Of a DNA stretch of 64,000 bases, positions 63,056-64,000 are shown piece after piece. A program made the translations under genes and the position numbers. Each line of letters starts with the position of its first letter. Position 1 is the first letter of the stretch. Source of the stretch: Coprinus comatus. Lineage: Eukaryota; Basidiomycota; Agaricomycetes; Agaricales; Agaricaceae. The stretch spans positions 186,001 through 250,000 of the forward strand of contig JAWPGT010000023.1 of the NCBI GenBank assembly GCA_034638255.1, given 5' to 3'. The notes under the pieces were generated by a model. The model saw only the letters and a program-made list of their open reading frames with translations. It was not told the origin of the DNA and ran no database searches.

Positions 63056-64000
63056 ATGTCTTCACTCTTGACTAGTCACGATTACCTCCCTAGCGAGTTA
63101 CTCCTCATCATCTTCAACAACGTTGGCAATAAAGAACTATACCAACTCACTTATGTTTCTCGACAATTCAATCGTTTGGCTCTCATAGTCTACTTCGGTA
63201 GACAAAATATCAAGATTTCCACCGAGGGCAGAATTGACTTGCCGAATGCAATTGATACGAGGATTATGCTTCCTTTTATAAGGAAAGCACCGTTTGTTAA
63301 ATCTATAGGAACGTTGTCTTGTGTGCTATTATCACACCATAGTTCGTTCTTGGGAAATATTGCTCAGTTGGTTGGGATTTTGAAGAATGTGGATAGTGTG
63401 GAGGATTTTGTTGTTATTTTCCGTGCTCCCAATGGTAATGGTGCTGGAAGGGTTGGTAGCGGTGGTAGTAGTGCTGGACAACAACAACTTTTCAATAAAC
63501 AATGGGCACGTCAAGCTGATGATTTGCTTGCAGCTTTACACGAGTTATTCACTGCAGCTGCTGGTGTATCCCACTCCATCACTATTCGAAATGGAACGTA
63601 TTTAAAGGATCTACTCCAAAAGGCCATACTGAAGAACAACAAGAGCAACCAACCAACCGGAAAGTCTAAGAAATTATCTTTTCAAACCGTCACATCTCTT
63701 TTCTCTTCAGAGAAAAAACGCATACTCAAAGCATCCCAAACCGCATCCACATCCACTACTCAAACTCGTCCTCGTCCTCAGTCAAGTTTAAGCCTCTCAA
63801 CCATCCCATCCCGTTTATCCTATAGCACGAAAGGACAGGTTCAATCATTCGATATCACCTCAGTATTACCTTTGTCCACTCCATTTATTGATTGGACACT
63901 TACCACATTAAATTCCAATTCCATCACTCAACTTACTTTTGGTACTATCGAATATCAAGAAATCGATTGGAATCACTTACTTTCCCAACTTCATATTCCT
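63056..64000 (+). CDS. F-box-like protein, cut by the right edge
   Basis: An uninterrupted frame from ATG 63056 runs to the window end (315 codons, no stop). The N-terminus SHDYLPSELLLIIFNNVGN, followed by LYQLTYVSRQFNRLALIVYF, has the F-box pattern LPxELLxxIFxxV. Such proteins are substrate receptors of SCF ubiquitin ligases. The rest has no LRR or WD repeats that I can see. It includes a Gly-rich stretch (NGNGAGRVGSGGSSAG). Basidiomycete F-box-like proteins often diverge rapidly outside the F-box, so the partner is unknown. 3' end missing. Confidence 0.62.
   Translation, partial: MSSLLTSHDYLPSELLLIIFNNVGNKELYQLTYVSRQFNRLALIVYFGRQNIKISTEGRIDLPNAIDTRIMLPFIRKAPFVKSIGTLSCVLLSHHSSFLGNIAQLVGILKNVDSVEDFVVIFRAPNGNGAGRVGSGGSSAGQQQLFNKQWARQADDLLAALHELFTAAAGVSHSITIRNGTYLKDLLQKAILKNNKSNQPTGKSKKLSFQTVTSLFSSEKKRILKASQTASTSTTQTRPRPQSSLSLSTIPSRLSYSTKGQVQSFDITSVLPLSTPFIDWTLTTLNSNSITQLTFGTIEYQEIDWNHLLSQLHIP

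Overview
The window is nuclear DNA from a filamentous basidiomycete, most likely an Agaricomycete. Nearly every gene is broken by short GT-AG introns (about 45-70 nt, many with a CTAAC-like branch site). The protein set is fungal: HMG-box factor with an inserted linker, two PL14-type lyases, ALG2, yeast-type ADA3 and RPA34. No bacterial, viral or organellar block was seen. I find 25 protein genes, one cut by the right edge, and no convincing tRNA or rRNA gene.

Layout. 0.4-7 kb: an LSO2/CCDC124-like ribosome factor, an MFS transporter, a D-lactate-type dehydrogenase and a one-pass membrane protein. 8.7-14 kb: an HMG-box regulator and a secreted serine carboxypeptidase. 13.8-18.3 kb: a gene-poor stretch. 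18.3-25.4 kb: ALG2, a DOPA-dioxygenase-like enzyme, PRPP synthetase and glutamate 5-kinase. 26.2-30.5 kb: ADA3/NGG1 and an SLC41/MgtE-type transporter on a shared promoter. 31-36.1 kb: a PL14 lyase whose domain is split by a very long low-complexity insert, then Pol I subunit RPA34. 36.4-41.5 kb: a Helitron 3' terminus, an unrecognised protein with three diverged repeats, and a secreted His/Gly-rich repeat protein. 42-49 kb: a cytochrome P450 and the translesion polymerase REV1. 50-55.3 kb: two adjacent related methyltransferases and a second PL14 protein. 57.5-64 kb: an L-rhamnose-mutarotase-like enzyme, Rab11/Ypt3, an M50B-like membrane protein and the start of an F-box-like protein.

There is no obvious gene cluster; most genes are independent housekeeping functions (glycosylation, nucleotide and proline synthesis, transcription, DNA repair, vesicle traffic) mixed with secreted or wall-active proteins. 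Several divergent pairs share promoters of 170-570 bp.

The most notable points are the exon-for-exon triplicated unknown protein (36.7-39.1 kb), two independent 5-nt microexons (DOPA-dioxygenase-like gene and Rab11), the split PL14 domain, the Helitron end, and single-base frame breaks in at least five genes that look more like residual assembly indels than five separate pseudogenes. All assignments come from reading the translated sequence; no database search was run.
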